A stretch of DNA of 64,000 nucleotides from Alphaproteobacteria bacterium (lineage in GTDB: Bacteria > Pseudomonadota > Alphaproteobacteria > Rhizobiales > Rhizobiaceae), in contig JAHJHT010000002.1 of assembly GCA_018823835.1 (NCBI GenBank), positions 1,894,904 to 1,958,903 of the forward strand, read 5' to 3'. The notes beneath the pieces are model-generated. The model had not been told where the DNA came from and did not search any database. It worked only from the letters and a program-made list of their open reading frames with translations. Both the position numbers and the translations under genes were made by a program. Position 1 is the first letter of the stretch; each line of letters starts with the position of its first letter. Positions 39,936 to 50,174 of the stretch are shown in pieces.

Positions 39936-40826
39936 ATGCAACGCCTCTGGAATTCGGCCATCGGCCTCCTCATCGTCACCGGCGGCCTGCTCGGCCTTAT
40001 CCTGCCGTTTTCCAAGATCGGCACGGCGGCCGGCGTCCCGGCAATCGTCTGGGCCTTCCTGATCTCCTTCGGCGCCGGCAGCGTGCTGCTGGCCGCGCTG
40101 CTTGCCCGGGGCGAGCGGCCGCGGCTGACGCCGCACAAGCTGCGCTACTTCTTCGTCACCGCCGCCGTGTCCTATGCGCTCCCGAACCTCCTGATGTTCT
40201 CGGCCATTCGGCATCTGGGCGCCGGCTATACCGGCATCATGTTCACCCTGTCGCCGGTCATCACGCTGCTCCTGTCGGTGCTGTCGGGCGTGCGCCGGCC
40301 CAATGCCCTTGGCGTTGCCGGCATCGCGGTCGGCTTCGTCGGCGCCGTCATGGTGGCGTGGACGCGCGGCGAGGCGGGACAGCCGGCAGCGCTTTTCTGG
40401 GTGATGATCGGGCTGCTGGTGCCGGTCAGCCTTGCCGTCGGCAACATCTACCGGACCGCCGACTGGCCGGAAGGGACCGGTCCGATCGAGCTTGCCGTCG
40501 GCAGCCATTTGGCGGCTGCCCTGATGCTGCTCGCCGGCACGCTGGTCCTGACGGGCGGCGGGTCGCTAGCCACGCTCGCCAACGTTCCGCTGGTGGCGGC
40601 CGCGCAGGTCGCGTCGGCGGCCGCGATGTTTGCGTTCTTCTTCAGGTTGCAGGCGGTGGGCGGGCCGGTCTATCTCAGTCAGATCGGCTACGTGGCGGCA
40701 GCCGTCGGCCTGGTTTCCGGCACGCTCTACATGGGCGAGCGGTACCAGGCGCTGACCTGGCTCGGCGCCCTGGTCATCGTCGCCGGCGTGATCATGACCA
40801 CCCTGGCGCAGGCCCGAAAGGCCTGA
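39936..40826 (+). CDS. EamA-domain DMT-superfamily transporter
   Basis: A 296-residue inner-membrane protein with ten predicted helices in two EamA repeats (about 10-140 and 155-290). Typical boundaries are LLMFSAIRHLGAGYTGIMFTLSPVI at the end of the first and VYLSQIGYVAAAVGLVSGTLYMGE in the second. Members export amino acids or other metabolites; the substrate cannot be inferred. It is convergent with ubiG, with ten bases between the stops. Confidence 0.85.
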   Translation: MQRLWNSAIGLLIVTGGLLGLILPFSKIGTAAGVPAIVWAFLISFGAGSVLLAALLARGERPRLTPHKLRYFFVTAAVSYALPNLLMFSAIRHLGAGYTGIMFTLSPVITLLLSVLSGVRRPNALGVAGIAVGFVGAVMVAWTRGEAGQPAALFWVMIGLLVPVSLAVGNIYRTADWPEGTGPIELAVGSHLAAALMLLAGTLVLTGGGSLATLANVPLVAAAQVASAAAMFAFFFRLQAVGGPVYLSQIGYVAAAVGLVSGTLYMGERYQALTWLGALVIVAGVIMTTLAQARKA

Positions 40827-40835
40827 CCGTCAACG

Positions 40836-41585
40836 TCAGCCGGCCGGCTTCTCCGCAAGCACCATGTAGTTGACGTCCATGTCCTTCGAGCGCTGCCAGC
40901 GATCGCCGAGCAGGTTGTAGACCACGCCGGTCCGGTCGACGACGGCCATGCCGGCCTCCGACAGCGCCTTCTCCAGCTCGTCCGGGCGCACCAGCCGGCC
41001 ATATTCGTGGGTGCCGCGCGGCAGCCAGCGCAGCACGTACTCGGCGCCGACAATGGCCAGGCCGAGCGCCTTCAGGGTGCGGTTGATGGTGGCGACGAAC
41101 ATGATGCCGCCAGGCTTCACCATCTCGGCGCATTTGCCGATGAACAGGCCGACATCGGCGACATGCTCGACGACCTCCATGTTGAGGATGATGTCGAAGC
41201 TTTCGCCGGCGTCGGCAAGGTCCTCGGCGGTGGTGGCGCGGTAGTCGATCGCCACGTTCGACTGGGCGGCATGCAGCTTCGCCACCTCGATGTTGGTCTC
41301 GGACGCGTCGGCCCCGACGACCGTCGCGCCGAGCCGGGCCAGCGGCTCGCAGAGCAGCCCGCCGCCGCAGCCGATGTCGAGGATGCGCAGGCCCTCGAAG
41401 GGCTTTGCGGCATGCGGATCGCGGCCGAAGCGCGCCGCAACCTGGTCGCGGATATAGGCCAGCCTTACCGGGTTGAACTTGTGCAGCGGCCGGAACTTGC
41501 CGTTCGGATTCCACCATTCGGCAGCCAATGCCGAAAAGCGCTCGACTTCCGCAGTATCGATGGTCGTTCGTCGGGCTTCAGCCAT
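40836..41585 (-). CDS. ubiG: Ubiquinone biosynthesis O-methyltransferase UbiG
   Basis: Performs two O-methylation steps in ubiquinone synthesis. The 249-residue protein has [19 protein letters not shown] and [13 protein letters not shown], both UbiG signatures, then SAM motif [23 protein letters not shown] (motif post-I/II) and [12 protein letters not shown]. The C-terminal [13 protein letters not shown] is also diagnostic. ATG 41585 has GAGGAGA eight bases upstream; a longer frame upstream has no support. In rhizobia it is often next to lysC, as here with one gene between. Confidence 0.96.
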   Translation of the reverse strand: MAEARRTTIDTAEVERFSALAAEWWNPNGKFRPLHKFNPVRLAYIRDQVAARFGRDPHAAKPFEGLRILDIGCGGGLLCEPLARLGATVVGADASETNIEVAKLHAAQSNVAIDYRATTAEDLADAGESFDIILNMEVVEHVADVGLFIGKCAEMVKPGGIMFVATINRTLKALGLAIVGAEYVLRWLPRGTHEYGRLVRPDELEKALSEAGMAVVDRTGVVYNLLGDRWQRSKDMDVNYMVLAEKPAG

Positions 41586-41772
41586 GGTCGGGTCTCCTCT
41601 TCGGCCCAAGGAAGTCGTGTCCCCCGGTGCGAAAGTCAAGACAACAATCTAGCGCGCGACGCAACCGCGGCGAGTGTCCTTCGACCATGGCGCCCGGAAC
41701 TGCGCGGGTGTATCATGGCAGCGGGCGAAAGCGGATGGCCGGGAGGCCGGACCGCCGCCCGGAGCCACTCCG

Positions 41773-43182
41773 ATGAGTGAAGCCACGGACTTCCTTGCAC
41801 TGCTTGGCCAGTCGGCCGATCCCGGGGTCGTCGAGGCAATCGAACGGCTGGTCGCCGACGAACCCGACTACCGGCTCTGCCGCATCAACCCGCTGGCCTT
41901 CGCGGCGCGCAACGGCCTCGATGAGGAGGCCAGCATCGCGGCCTTCCTGCACGGATCGCGCATCGGCATGTTCGATATCGCCTGGAACGTGCTGTGCCCC
42001 GGCTGCGGCGGCGTGCTCGAGACTAATGCCTCGCTGAAGACGTTGCAGAAGGAGGCGTATGCCTGCTCGCTCTGCGCCGATTCATACGCGCCGACGCTCG
42101 ACGAGATGGTCGACGTCACCTTCACGGTCAGCCCTCGGCTGCGCCGGATCGCGGCACACAACCCCGACGGGCTGCCGCTCGCCGAGTACTACCGGCAGAT
42201 GTACTGGGGATCGGGCGTCGATCTCCCCGAAGAGGGTTACGACGCCATCGTGAACGACTTCATCATCGACCATGTCGAGCTGGCGCCCGGCGAGAAGGCG
42301 GTGCTGTCGATCCAGCTGCCGGCGGAATTCATCGTCGTCTTCGAGCCGGTCAGCCATTCGGCCCAGTTCATCGATGTCAGGGGCGAGCCGACCCGCGAGC
42401 GTCAGACGCTGTCGATGATCTACGACCGCGACCACGTGCACAACCAAAAGATGGAGATGCGCCCGGGTCCCCTGCGCATCGCCGTCGAGAACCGCAGCGA
42501 CGCCCGCGCGCTGCCCAGCGTTTGCATCGCCGGCGGCACGCTGCACGACCTGCTCGGCCGCCGCCGGCCCTTCCTGACGGCCAAGCGGCTCTTGTCCAAC
42601 CAGACGTTCCGCGACCTCTACCGGACCGACACGCTTGCCGTCGAACAGCGGCTGAAGATCACCAGCCTGACCTTCCTGTTCACCGACCTCAGGGGCTCGA
42701 CCGAGCTTTACGAAAGGGTCGGCGACCTCGTCGCCTTCGATCTCGTGCGGGCGCATTTCCAGGTGCTGAACGAAATCGTCGCCGCGGAGGCCGGCGCGGT
42801 GGTAAAGACGATCGGCGACGCGGTGATGGCGACCTTTCCGACGCCCGAGCGGGCGATCGCTGCGGCCCTGCGGATGCGCGAGGCCATGCGCGACCTCAAC
42901 CGCAAGCACGGGCGGGAGGACCTGCTGCTCAAGATCGGGCTGCACGAAGGCCCCTGCATCGCCGTCTCGATGAACGAGCGCCAGGATTATTTCGGACAGA
43001 CCGTCAACATCGCCTCGCGCGTCCAGGGACTGGCCAATTCGCAGTCCATCTTCGCCACCGGCGCCGTCGTCGACGACCTGCAGACGGCGACGCTGCTGAG
43101 GCAAAAGGCGCTGACGCCGCAGTCGCACGACGTTTCGCTGCGCGGCATCGAGCGCGAGCTGCGCGTCTACGAGATTCCCTGA
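41773..43182 (+). CDS. Class III adenylate/guanylate cyclase with zinc-ribbon N-terminus (DUF5939)
   Basis: A 469-residue soluble cyclase. The N-terminal ~270 residues match the DUF5939 type, with a zinc ribbon of C75/C78 (LCPGCGG) and C98/C101 (CSLC). The C-terminal catalytic domain (about 290-460) has the metal-binding aspartate in TFLFTDLRGSTELYERVGD, the second in VVKTIGDAVMATF, and VNIASRVQGLA. It makes a cyclic nucleotide, and the zinc ribbon suggests metal or redox control. ATG 41773 was chosen by domain start; the frame is open upstream. It is divergent from ubiG and 188 bp before lysC. Confidence 0.85.
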   Translation: MSEATDFLALLGQSADPGVVEAIERLVADEPDYRLCRINPLAFAARNGLDEEASIAAFLHGSRIGMFDIAWNVLCPGCGGVLETNASLKTLQKEAYACSLCADSYAPTLDEMVDVTFTVSPRLRRIAAHNPDGLPLAEYYRQMYWGSGVDLPEEGYDAIVNDFIIDHVELAPGEKAVLSIQLPAEFIVVFEPVSHSAQFIDVRGEPTRERQTLSMIYDRDHVHNQKMEMRPGPLRIAVENRSDARALPSVCIAGGTLHDLLGRRRPFLTAKRLLSNQTFRDLYRTDTLAVEQRLKITSLTFLFTDLRGSTELYERVGDLVAFDLVRAHFQVLNEIVAAEAGAVVKTIGDAVMATFPTPERAIAAALRMREAMRDLNRKHGREDLLLKIGLHEGPCIAVSMNERQDYFGQTVNIASRVQGLANSQSIFATGAVVDDLQTATLLRQKALTPQSHDVSLRGIERELRVYEIP

Positions 43183-43370
43183 GGCTGCCCTGACCGTTCA
43201 GGGATCCTGCGCCGGCGCAGGACCCGACCGGCATCAGGCTGACGACGTCAGCTTGCGAACGGCTGTCCTTTTGGCTATGGAGGCCGCGACTTCGCCCCGC
43301 TTTGCCGGGGCGCTTTGCTTAGATGTGCCGCCGGGGAACGGCGGCCCGCAGACGGGGACCTGCCACTTCC

Positions 43371-44624
43371 ATGGCGCGCATCGTGATGAAATTCGGCGGG
43401 ACCTCCGTGGCCGACATCGGCCGCATCCGCAATGTCGCGCGCCACGTCAAGCGCGAGGTCGACGCCGGCCACGAGGTCGCGGTGGTGGTTTCGGCCATGG
43501 CCGGCAAGACCAACGAGCTGGTGGCGTGGATGCGCGAGGCGTCTCCCATGCACGACGCGCGCGAATACGACACCGTGGTTTCGGCCGGCGAGCAGATCGT
43601 TTCGGGCCTGCTGGCGACGGCGCTGCAGCATATCGGTGTCGACGCGCGCTCCTGGCAGGGCTGGCAGATCCCGATCAGCACCGACAATTCGCACGGCGCG
43701 GCGCGCATCCTGGACATCGACGGCAGCCGGCTGATCGAGCGCTTCAAGATCGGCCAGGTGGCAGTCGTCTCCGGGTTCCAGGGGATCGGGCCCGACAACC
43801 GCATCGCGACGCTCGGGCGCGGCGGCTCAGACACCAGCGCGGTGGCCATTGCGGCCGCCGTGAAGGCCGACCGCTGCGACATCTACACCGACGTCGACGG
43901 CGTCTACACCACCGACCCGCGCATGGAGCCCAAGGCGCGCCGGCTGGCCAAGGTGTCGTTCGAGGAAATGCTCGAAATGGCCTCGCTCGGGGCAAAGGTT
44001 CTGCAGGTGCGCTCGGTCGAACTTGCTATGGTGCACAAGGTCCGGACCTTCGTGCGCTCTTCGTTTGACGATCCGGATGCGCCGGGAATGGGGGATTTCG
44101 ACAACCCGCCCGGTACGCTCATTTGCGACGAGGATGAAATCGTGGAACAGCAGGTTGTCACCGGCATCGCCTACGCCAAGGACGAAGCCCAGATCTCTCT
44201 CCGGCGCGTGGCCGACCGGCCTGGCGTGTCGGCCGGCATCTTCGGCCCGCTTGCCGAGGCCAACATCAACGTCGACATGATCGTGCAGAACATCTCGGAG
44301 GACGGCGCCTTCACCGACATGACCTTCACGGTCCCGTCGGGCGATGTCGACAAGGCGCTGGCCGTGCTCGACAAGGCCAAGCCGACCATCGGTTTCGACG
44401 TCGTGCAGTCGGAGGCCGGCATGACCAAGGTGTCGGTCATCGGCATCGGCATGCGCAGCCATGCGGGCGTCGCGGCGACCGCCTTCAGGGCGCTTGCCGA
44501 CAAGGCGATCAACATCCGCGCCATCACCACCTCGGAGATCAAGATTTCCATCCTGATCGACGGTCCCTACACGGAACTTGCAGTTCGCACTTTGCATTCC
44601 GTCTACGGTCTGGATAAGCAGTAG
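43371..44624 (+). CDS. lysC: Aspartate kinase
   Basis: First enzyme of the aspartate pathway to lysine, threonine and methionine. The 417-residue monofunctional kinase begins MARIVMKFGGTSVADIGR; the catalytic domain contains TLGRGGSDTSAVAIAAA and CDIYTDVDGVYTTDPR. Two ACT domains at about 265-410 (GVSAGIFGPLAEANINVDMI and VAATAFRALADKAINIRAI) would give feedback control by lysine and/or threonine. ATG 43371 was chosen by the conserved start. It is followed at 105 bp by ptsP, as in other rhizobia. Confidence 0.96.
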   Translation: MARIVMKFGGTSVADIGRIRNVARHVKREVDAGHEVAVVVSAMAGKTNELVAWMREASPMHDAREYDTVVSAGEQIVSGLLATALQHIGVDARSWQGWQIPISTDNSHGAARILDIDGSRLIERFKIGQVAVVSGFQGIGPDNRIATLGRGGSDTSAVAIAAAVKADRCDIYTDVDGVYTTDPRMEPKARRLAKVSFEEMLEMASLGAKVLQVRSVELAMVHKVRTFVRSSFDDPDAPGMGDFDNPPGTLICDEDEIVEQQVVTGIAYAKDEAQISLRRVADRPGVSAGIFGPLAEANINVDMIVQNISEDGAFTDMTFTVPSGDVDKALAVLDKAKPTIGFDVVQSEAGMTKVSVIGIGMRSHAGVAATAFRALADKAINIRAITTSEIKISILIDGPYTELAVRTLHSVYGLDKQ

Positions 44625-44729
44625 AAACAGGTAATTCGGTCTCGCGTTTCCGGCCTTATGCATCTTCCGGAATGAGGCGCCTTATGTTCTGGCGGGGCTT
44701 TCAGGCTCCGCCGCAGGAGACGACGCTTT

Positions 44730-47000
44730 ATGCGTGACATGACCGCTGGCCCGCGCGTCCTGTTGAAACGCCTCCGCGAGCTCATGGCGGAGGCGCTTGA
44801 GCCTCAGGAGCGGCTCGACAGGATCGTGCATGACATCGCCCAGAACATGGTGGCCGAGGTCTGCTCGCTCTATGTGCTGCGCGCCGACTCCGTGCTTGAG
44901 CTCTACGCTACCGAGGGCCTGCACCCCGGTTCGGTCCACCTTGCGCAGCTGCGACTCGGCCAGGGCCTCGTCGGCACGATCGCGTCCAGCGCGCGCACGC
45001 TCAACCTGTCTGAAGCCCAGCAGCATCCCGCCTTCACCTACCTCCCGGAAACCGGCGAGGAAATCTACAGCTCCTTCCTCGGCGTGCCGGTGCTGCGCGC
45101 CGGCCGCACGCTCGGCGTGCTGGTGGTGCAGAACCGCACCAAGCGGCAGTACCGCGACGACGAGGTCGAGGCGCTGGAGACAGCGGCGATGGTCATCGCC
45201 GAAATGATCGCTGCGGGCGACCTGGCGCGCCTGACGCGGCCGGGGCTGGAACTCGACCTCAGCCGCCCCGCCAGCTTCACCGGCGTCTCCTTCAACGAGG
45301 GCATCGGGCTCGGCCACGTCGTGCTGCACGAGCCGCGCATCGTCGTCACCAACCTCTTCAACGAGGATTCCGAAGAGGAGATGCGCCGCCTGGAGGCGTC
45401 GCTCGGCTCGCTCCGGCTGTCGATCGACGACATGCTGTCGCGCCGCGACGTCGCCTTCGAGGGCGAGCACCGCGCCGTGCTCGAAGCCTACCGCATGTTC
45501 GCCAATGACAGCGGCTGGGCGCGGCGGCTCGACGAGGCCGTGCGCAACGGGCTGACGGCGGAAGCCGCGGTGGAGAAGGTGCAGAGCGACATGCGCGCGC
45601 GCATGCTGCACATGACCGATCCCTATCTGCGCGAGCGGATGAGCGACTTCGACGACCTCGCCAACCGTCTGCTGCGCCAGCTGATGGGGCGCGGACCCGA
45701 CACGGTCGCGGCGACGCTGCCCAAGGACGCCATCGTGGTCGCCCGCTCGATGGGCGCTGCCGAACTGCTCGACTACCCGCGCGACAAGCTGCGTGGCCTG
45801 GTGCTCGAGGAAGGCGCGATCACCAGCCACGTCGTCATCGTGGCGCGCGCCATCGGCATTCCGGTCGCCGGCCAGGTCAAGGGCGCGGTGTCGATGTCGG
45901 AGAACGGCGACGCCATCATCGTCGACGGCGACGAGGGCGCGATCCACCTCAGGCCGCAGTCCGACCTCGAGGCGGCCTATGCCGAGAAGGTGCGTTTCCG
46001 GGCGCGCCGCCAGGAACTCTACCGCGAACTCAGGAAGAAGCCCTCCGACACAAGGGACGGTGTGCACATCGACCTGATGATGAATGCCGGGCTTGCCGTC
46101 GACCTGCCGCAGCTCGTCGAATCGGGTGCGGCCGGCATCGGCCTTTTCCGCACCGAACTGCAGTTCATGGTGGCCTCGACCTTCCCGCGCGCCGAAGCGC
46201 AGGAGGGGCTCTACCGCGACGTGCTGGACGCGGCGCGCGACAAGCCGGTGACCTTCCGCACCATCGACATCGGCGGCGACAAGGTGCTGCCCTACTTCAA
46301 GAACACCTCGCACGAGGAGAACCCGGCGCTCGGCTGGCGCGCCATCCGCCTGACGCTCGACCGGCCGGGCCTGCTGCGCACGCAGATCCGCGCGCTGCTG
46401 AAGGCTGCGGGCGGGCGCGAGCTCAAGCTGATGCTGCCGATGGTGACCGAGCTTGGCGAGATCGCCCAGGCGCGCGAGATCATCGACCGCGAAGTGCGCC
46501 ATTTGTCTCGCTTCGCGCATCACTTGCCGACCAGCCTGAAGGTCGGCGCCATGCTCGAGGTGCCGACCCTGCTGTGGCAGCTCGACGAGCTGATGCAGGC
46601 CGTCGACTTCGTGTCGGTCGGCTCGAACGACCTGTTCCAGTTCATGATGGCGGCCGACCGCGGCAACACGCAGCTGTCCGATCGCTTCGACACGCTGTCG
46701 GTGCCCTTCCTGCGCGCGCTGAAGCAGATCGCCGATGCTGGCCGCCGCAACCACACGCCGGTGACGCTGTGCGGCGAACTTGCCGGCAAGCCGATCTCCG
46801 CCATGGCGCTGATTGGCATCGGCTACCGTTCGATCTCGATGTCGCCGGCATCAATCGGGCCGGTGAAAGCCATGCTGACCGAGCTCAACGTCGGGGAACT
46901 GGAACAATTCTTCGAGGAAAACCTCACCGGCATGTCCGCCCGGCTGCCGATGCGTGCGCTGCTGCAGGCCTTTGCAGACGACCGCTCGATTCCCTTGTAA
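44730..47000 (+). CDS. ptsP: PTS phosphoenolpyruvate-protein phosphotransferase, nitrogen branch (EI-Ntr)
   Basis: A 756-residue enzyme that starts the nitrogen phosphotransferase relay (EI-Ntr to NPr to EIIA-Ntr), linking PEP/glutamine status to regulation. A GAF domain (about 20-165) precedes the PEP-utiliser domains. The phosphorylated histidine is H367 in GAITSHVVIVARA, and the C-terminal barrel has GIGLFRTELQFM, VSVGSNDLFQFMMA and the catalytic Cys in TLCGELAG. GCAGGAGA precedes ATG 44730, with a GC hairpin (44691-44712) just upstream. prfA follows at 9 bp. Confidence 0.96.
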   Translation: MRDMTAGPRVLLKRLRELMAEALEPQERLDRIVHDIAQNMVAEVCSLYVLRADSVLELYATEGLHPGSVHLAQLRLGQGLVGTIASSARTLNLSEAQQHPAFTYLPETGEEIYSSFLGVPVLRAGRTLGVLVVQNRTKRQYRDDEVEALETAAMVIAEMIAAGDLARLTRPGLELDLSRPASFTGVSFNEGIGLGHVVLHEPRIVVTNLFNEDSEEEMRRLEASLGSLRLSIDDMLSRRDVAFEGEHRAVLEAYRMFANDSGWARRLDEAVRNGLTAEAAVEKVQSDMRARMLHMTDPYLRERMSDFDDLANRLLRQLMGRGPDTVAATLPKDAIVVARSMGAAELLDYPRDKLRGLVLEEGAITSHVVIVARAIGIPVAGQVKGAVSMSENGDAIIVDGDEGAIHLRPQSDLEAAYAEKVRFRARRQELYRELRKKPSDTRDGVHIDLMMNAGLAVDLPQLVESGAAGIGLFRTELQFMVASTFPRAEAQEGLYRDVLDAARDKPVTFRTIDIGGDKVLPYFKNTSHEENPALGWRAIRLTLDRPGLLRTQIRALLKAAGGRELKLMLPMVTELGEIAQAREIIDREVRHLSRFAHHLPTSLKVGAMLEVPTLLWQLDELMQAVDFVSVGSNDLFQFMMAADRGNTQLSDRFDTLSVPFLRALKQIADAGRRNHTPVTLCGELAGKPISAMALIGIGYRSISMSPASIGPVKAMLTELNVGELEQFFEENLTGMSARLPMRALLQAFADDRSIPL

Positions 47001-47009
47001 AGCCAGCTC

Positions 47010-48089
47010 ATGATCAGCCTGCCCCGTGCCCGGATGGACCAACTCGTCAAGCGATTCGACATGCTCGAAGCGCAGATGGCGGCCGGCCCCGACCCGGAGG
47101 CCTACGTCAAGCTCGCGTCGGAATATTCGGACCTGCAGGAACTGGTCGGCAAGATCAGGGACCTGACGAAGGCAGAGGGCGAGCTGGCAGATCTGGAAGC
47201 CATGCTTGCCGACAAGGCGACCGACCGCGAGATGCGCGATCTGGCCGAAGCCGACTTGCCGGGCGTCGAGGCGCAGATCGAGGAACTTGGCCAGGAAATC
47301 CAGATCCTGCTGCTGCCCAAGGATTCGGCCGACGAGAAGAACGCCATCCTCGAAATCCGCGCCGGCACCGGCGGCGACGAGGCGGCCTTGTTTGCCGGCG
47401 ATCTTTTCCGCATGTACGAGCGCTACGCCGCCGCCCAGGGCTGGCGCATCGAGGTTGCATCGGCGAGCGAGGGCGAGGCAGGCGGCTACAAGGAAATCAT
47501 CGCCACCGTCTCGGGCAAGGGCGTGTTCGCCAAGCTGAAGTTCGAGTCCGGCGTGCACCGGGTGCAGCGCGTGCCAGCGACGGAGGGAAGCGGGCGCATC
47601 CACACCTCGGCGGCGACGGTGGCGGTGCTTCCGGAGGCCGAGGAGGTCGACATCGACATCAAACCGGACGAGATCCGCATCGACACGATGCGCGCCTCCG
47701 GCTCGGGCGGGCAGCACGTCAACACCACCGACTCGGCGGTCCGCATCACCCACCTGCCGACCGGCATCATGGTGGTGCAGGCGGAAAAATCGCAGCACCA
47801 GAACCGTGCCCGCGCCATGCAGATCCTGCGGGCGCGGCTCTACGACATGCAGCGCAGCAAGGCCGACGAAGAACGCTCGGAGTCGCGCAAGCTGCAGGTC
47901 GGCTCGGGCGACCGCTCGGAGCGCATCCGCACCTACAACTTCCCGCAGGGGCGGCTTACCGACCACCGCATCAACCTGACGCTCTACAAGCTCGACCGGG
48001 TGATGATGGGCGAGCTCGATGAGGTCATCTCGGCGCTGGTTTCCGACCACCAGTCGAAGCTGCTCGCCAATGCCGGCAATGACGGCTGA
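47010..48089 (+). CDS. prfA: Peptide chain release factor 1
   Basis: Terminates translation at UAA and UAG. The 359-residue protein carries the stop-recognition tripeptide PAT at 189-191 ([14 protein letters not shown]) and the GGQ catalytic loop at 233-235 ([12 protein letters not shown]). It follows ptsP by 9 bp and overlaps prmC by 11 bp, the gene for the enzyme that methylates the GGQ glutamine, so substrate and modifier are made together. Confidence 0.97.
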   Translation: MISLPRARMDQLVKRFDMLEAQMAAGPDPEAYVKLASEYSDLQELVGKIRDLTKAEGELADLEAMLADKATDREMRDLAEADLPGVEAQIEELGQEIQILLLPKDSADEKNAILEIRAGTGGDEAALFAGDLFRMYERYAAAQGWRIEVASASEGEAGGYKEIIATVSGKGVFAKLKFESGVHRVQRVPATEGSGRIHTSAATVAVLPEAEEVDIDIKPDEIRIDTMRASGSGGQHVNTTDSAVRITHLPTGIMVVQAEKSQHQNRARAMQILRARLYDMQRSKADEERSESRKLQVGSGDRSERIRTYNFPQGRLTDHRINLTLYKLDRVMMGELDEVISALVSDHQSKLLANAGNDG

Positions 48090-48951
48090 CACTACGCCGC
48101 GCTCGCTGGCGCAACTGCTGGCGTCTTCGCGCAGCTTGCTTGCCAAGGCCGGAATCCCCGATGCCGCACTCGACGCCAGGCTGATCGTCGAACATTTTTC
48201 CGCGACGAGCCGGGCCGATGCGATCTCGGCGCCGGATCGAATCGTCGCCGCCGACGCGGTCATGGCCATCGACGCCGCGCTTGGCCGGCGAATCACCGGC
48301 GAGCCGGTGCACCGGATCCTCGGCTTTCGCGAGTTCTACGGCCTGCAGCTTGCGCTCTCGGCAGAAACGCTCGAGCCGCGACCGGACACCGAGGTTCTTG
48401 TCGACGCGCTGCTGCCCTTCCTGCGCGACGTCGCAGCCCGCGAGGGCGGCTGCCGCATCATCGACCTCGGCACGGGGACCGGCGCGATCGCGCTGGCGCT
48501 GCTGTCGGAAGTCCCGCTGGCAACGGCCACCGGCGTCGACCTTTCGGAGGATGCGCTGGCGACCGCCCGCGGCAATGCGGAGCGTCTGGGCCTCGGCGCG
48601 CGGTTTTCTGTGCAAAAGTCGGACTGGTTTGCCGAAATCCACGGCAAATTCCATGCAATTGCCGCAAACCCGCCCTATATACCGACAAACGACCTCCTAT
48701 CCCTGCAGCGCGAGGTCAGGAATTTCGATCCGGCTAGGGCCCTTGATGGCGGTGCCGACGGGCTGGATGCCTACAGGGTGATCGCGAAACAGGCTGAGAA
48801 CTATCTTGAACCGACCGGGCGCGTTGCGCTCGAGATTGGGCATACGCAGAAGGAGGCGGTGACGCGCCTGTTCGAGGCGGCCGGTTACCGTGCCGTCGAG
48901 GCCAGGAGCGATCTCGCCGGGCATGACAGGGTGTTGGTTTTCCAGCGTTAA
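48079..48951 (+). CDS. prmC: Release-factor glutamine methyltransferase
   Basis: Methylates the GGQ glutamine of release factors 1 and 2. The 290-residue protein has an N-terminal helical domain, then [16 protein letters not shown], the SAM-binding [18 protein letters not shown], and the catalytic N197-P-P-Y200 that binds the glutamine side chain. ATG 48079 overlaps the last codons of prfA by 11 bp. Full length. Confidence 0.95.
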   Translation: MTADTTPRSLAQLLASSRSLLAKAGIPDAALDARLIVEHFSATSRADAISAPDRIVAADAVMAIDAALGRRITGEPVHRILGFREFYGLQLALSAETLEPRPDTEVLVDALLPFLRDVAAREGGCRIIDLGTGTGAIALALLSEVPLATATGVDLSEDALATARGNAERLGLGARFSVQKSDWFAEIHGKFHAIAANPPYIPTNDLLSLQREVRNFDPARALDGGADGLDAYRVIAKQAENYLEPTGRVALEIGHTQKEAVTRLFEAAGYRAVEARSDLAGHDRVLVFQR

Positions 48952-49256
48952 CGCTTACTTACCGCAACGCAAAAAGCGCTTGGCAAGGATGGCGATAGCG
49001 GCTAGGGTCCCGGCACCGGATGAAACGAAGCAGGCAGTGCTGTTATCAATTCGGTTTCCTTTTTGATGCAAACTGCCTTCTTGCGGGAATATCGCCTGAG
49101 CTTCGTGCGGGGATATCCGGCGGTTAACAAGTAACTGGATCGGGATGGACGTGGCGCCGACGCTATTGCGGGCGAACACCGTTAAGAACACCACGGATCG
49201 GCTGGCAGCTTGAGCGCCCCCGATACCGCATTTTATTGCAAACCCAAGAGAGTCTA
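48952..49256. other. Gene-free stretch before the DUF4167 gene
   Basis: 305 bp with no credible gene. It contains GTTAAC sites (near 48946-48951, 49123-49128 and a TTAAG near 49181) and AT-richer sequence, so it probably holds the promoter of the DUF4167 gene, but no clear -35/-10 pair was identified. Confidence 0.4.
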
Positions 49257-50045
49257 ATGAGGCCACAACAGCAGAACAGGCGCATGCGCGGCCGCAACAA
49301 CAGTGGCGGCAACAATAATAACAACCGCAAGGGCCCAAATCCCCTGACCCGCAACTACGAGAGCAACGGCCCGGACGTTAAGATCCGCGGTTCGGCCCAG
49401 CAGATCGCCGAGAAATACGCCCAGCTTGCTCGCGATGCGCACAGCTCCGGCGACCGCGTCATGGCCGAGAATTACCTGCAGCACGCGGAGCATTACAACC
49501 GCATCATCGCGGCCGCTCAGGCCCAGCTGCCGATCCAGAACCAGAACGCGCGCGACAACTCCGACGACAACGACAACGACGATGATCGCGACGATTTCGA
49601 CAACCAGGGCAGCGGCGACAATGCCGGCCAGGGCGGACAGGATCGTAACCAGGACCGCAACCAGGACCGCAGCAATCAGGAGCGCAGCGGCCAGGGTGAC
49701 GGCGACGGCGACCAGAACCGCCAGGCAAGCCACGGCACCGGCCCGCAGCCGGTGATCGACGGAACGCCGGCCGAGGTGGCCCTCAATTCGGACGCTTCGG
49801 GCGAAGGCAATGACAGCTCCGGGCGCCACGCCAAGGGACAGAACGGCAGCACGCCGGATGGCGACGCCCCGGCGCCGCGCCGCGGCCGCCGTCCGCGCCG
49901 CGGTGAACGCGCCCGCCCCGAAGGCGATGACGAGGTCGCCCCGGATTCGGGTCTCGCGCAGACCCTGTCGCGCGGCGCTCCTCCGGAGCCGGTCGCCGAA
50001 AAGGCAGAAAAGTCCGACACACCGCTGATTGACGCCGACAGCTAG
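49257..50045 (+). CDS. DUF4167 domain protein, RNA-binding-like
   Basis: A 262-residue protein of a conserved rhizobial family. The N-terminus MRPQQQNRRMRGRNN with a poly-Asn/Gly run is followed by the DUF4167 domain (about 30-95: RNYESNGPDVKIRGSAQQIAEKYAQLARDA and AENYLQHAEHYNRI). The remainder is long, disordered and charged (DRNQDRNQDRSNQERSG, then an Arg-rich patch PRRGRRPRRGERARP). The composition suggests nucleic-acid binding; function is unknown. ATG 49257 has AAGAGAG upstream. It is always near prfA/prmC and clpB in this group and is followed by a terminator. Confidence 0.88.
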   Translation: MRPQQQNRRMRGRNNSGGNNNNNRKGPNPLTRNYESNGPDVKIRGSAQQIAEKYAQLARDAHSSGDRVMAENYLQHAEHYNRIIAAAQAQLPIQNQNARDNSDDNDNDDDRDDFDNQGSGDNAGQGGQDRNQDRNQDRSNQERSGQGDGDGDQNRQASHGTGPQPVIDGTPAEVALNSDASGEGNDSSGRHAKGQNGSTPDGDAPAPRRGRRPRRGERARPEGDDEVAPDSGLAQTLSRGAPPEPVAEKAEKSDTPLIDADS

Positions 50046-50074
50046 GCGTCCGGCGGGCTTGCAGCATTTACCGG

Positions 50075-50105
50075 CGGCGGGGGCGAAAGTCCCCGCCGTT
50101 TTTGT
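50075..50105 (+). terminator. Rho-independent terminator after the DUF4167 gene
   Basis: CGGCGGGG (50075-50082) pairs with CCCCGCCG (50091-50098) around GGCGAAAGT-type loop bases, followed by TTTTTG. It separates the gene from clpB's own promoter. Confidence 0.85.
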
Positions 50106-50145
50106 TTGCCCGCCTGTTTTGTTTCATTGACGCCGGTCAATGCTT

Positions 50146-50174
50146 CTTGAGCCCATCCGGGCCAGTACCCATAT
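50146..50174 (+). promoter_or_regulatory. RpoH (sigma-32)-type promoter candidate for clpB
   Basis: CTTGAG (50146-50151), a 16-base spacer and CCCATAT (50168-50174) match the heat-shock consensus (CTTGAA, CCCATNT) closely. It is 97 bp before the clpB start, and clpB is a classical RpoH target. Confidence 0.6.

Noticed and set aside
48955..49338. A minus-strand frame rich in cysteine before the DUF4167 gene.
   Set aside because: The Cys/Gly runs are the complement of the CAACAACAA-type poly-Asn/Gly codons at the start of the DUF4167 gene.
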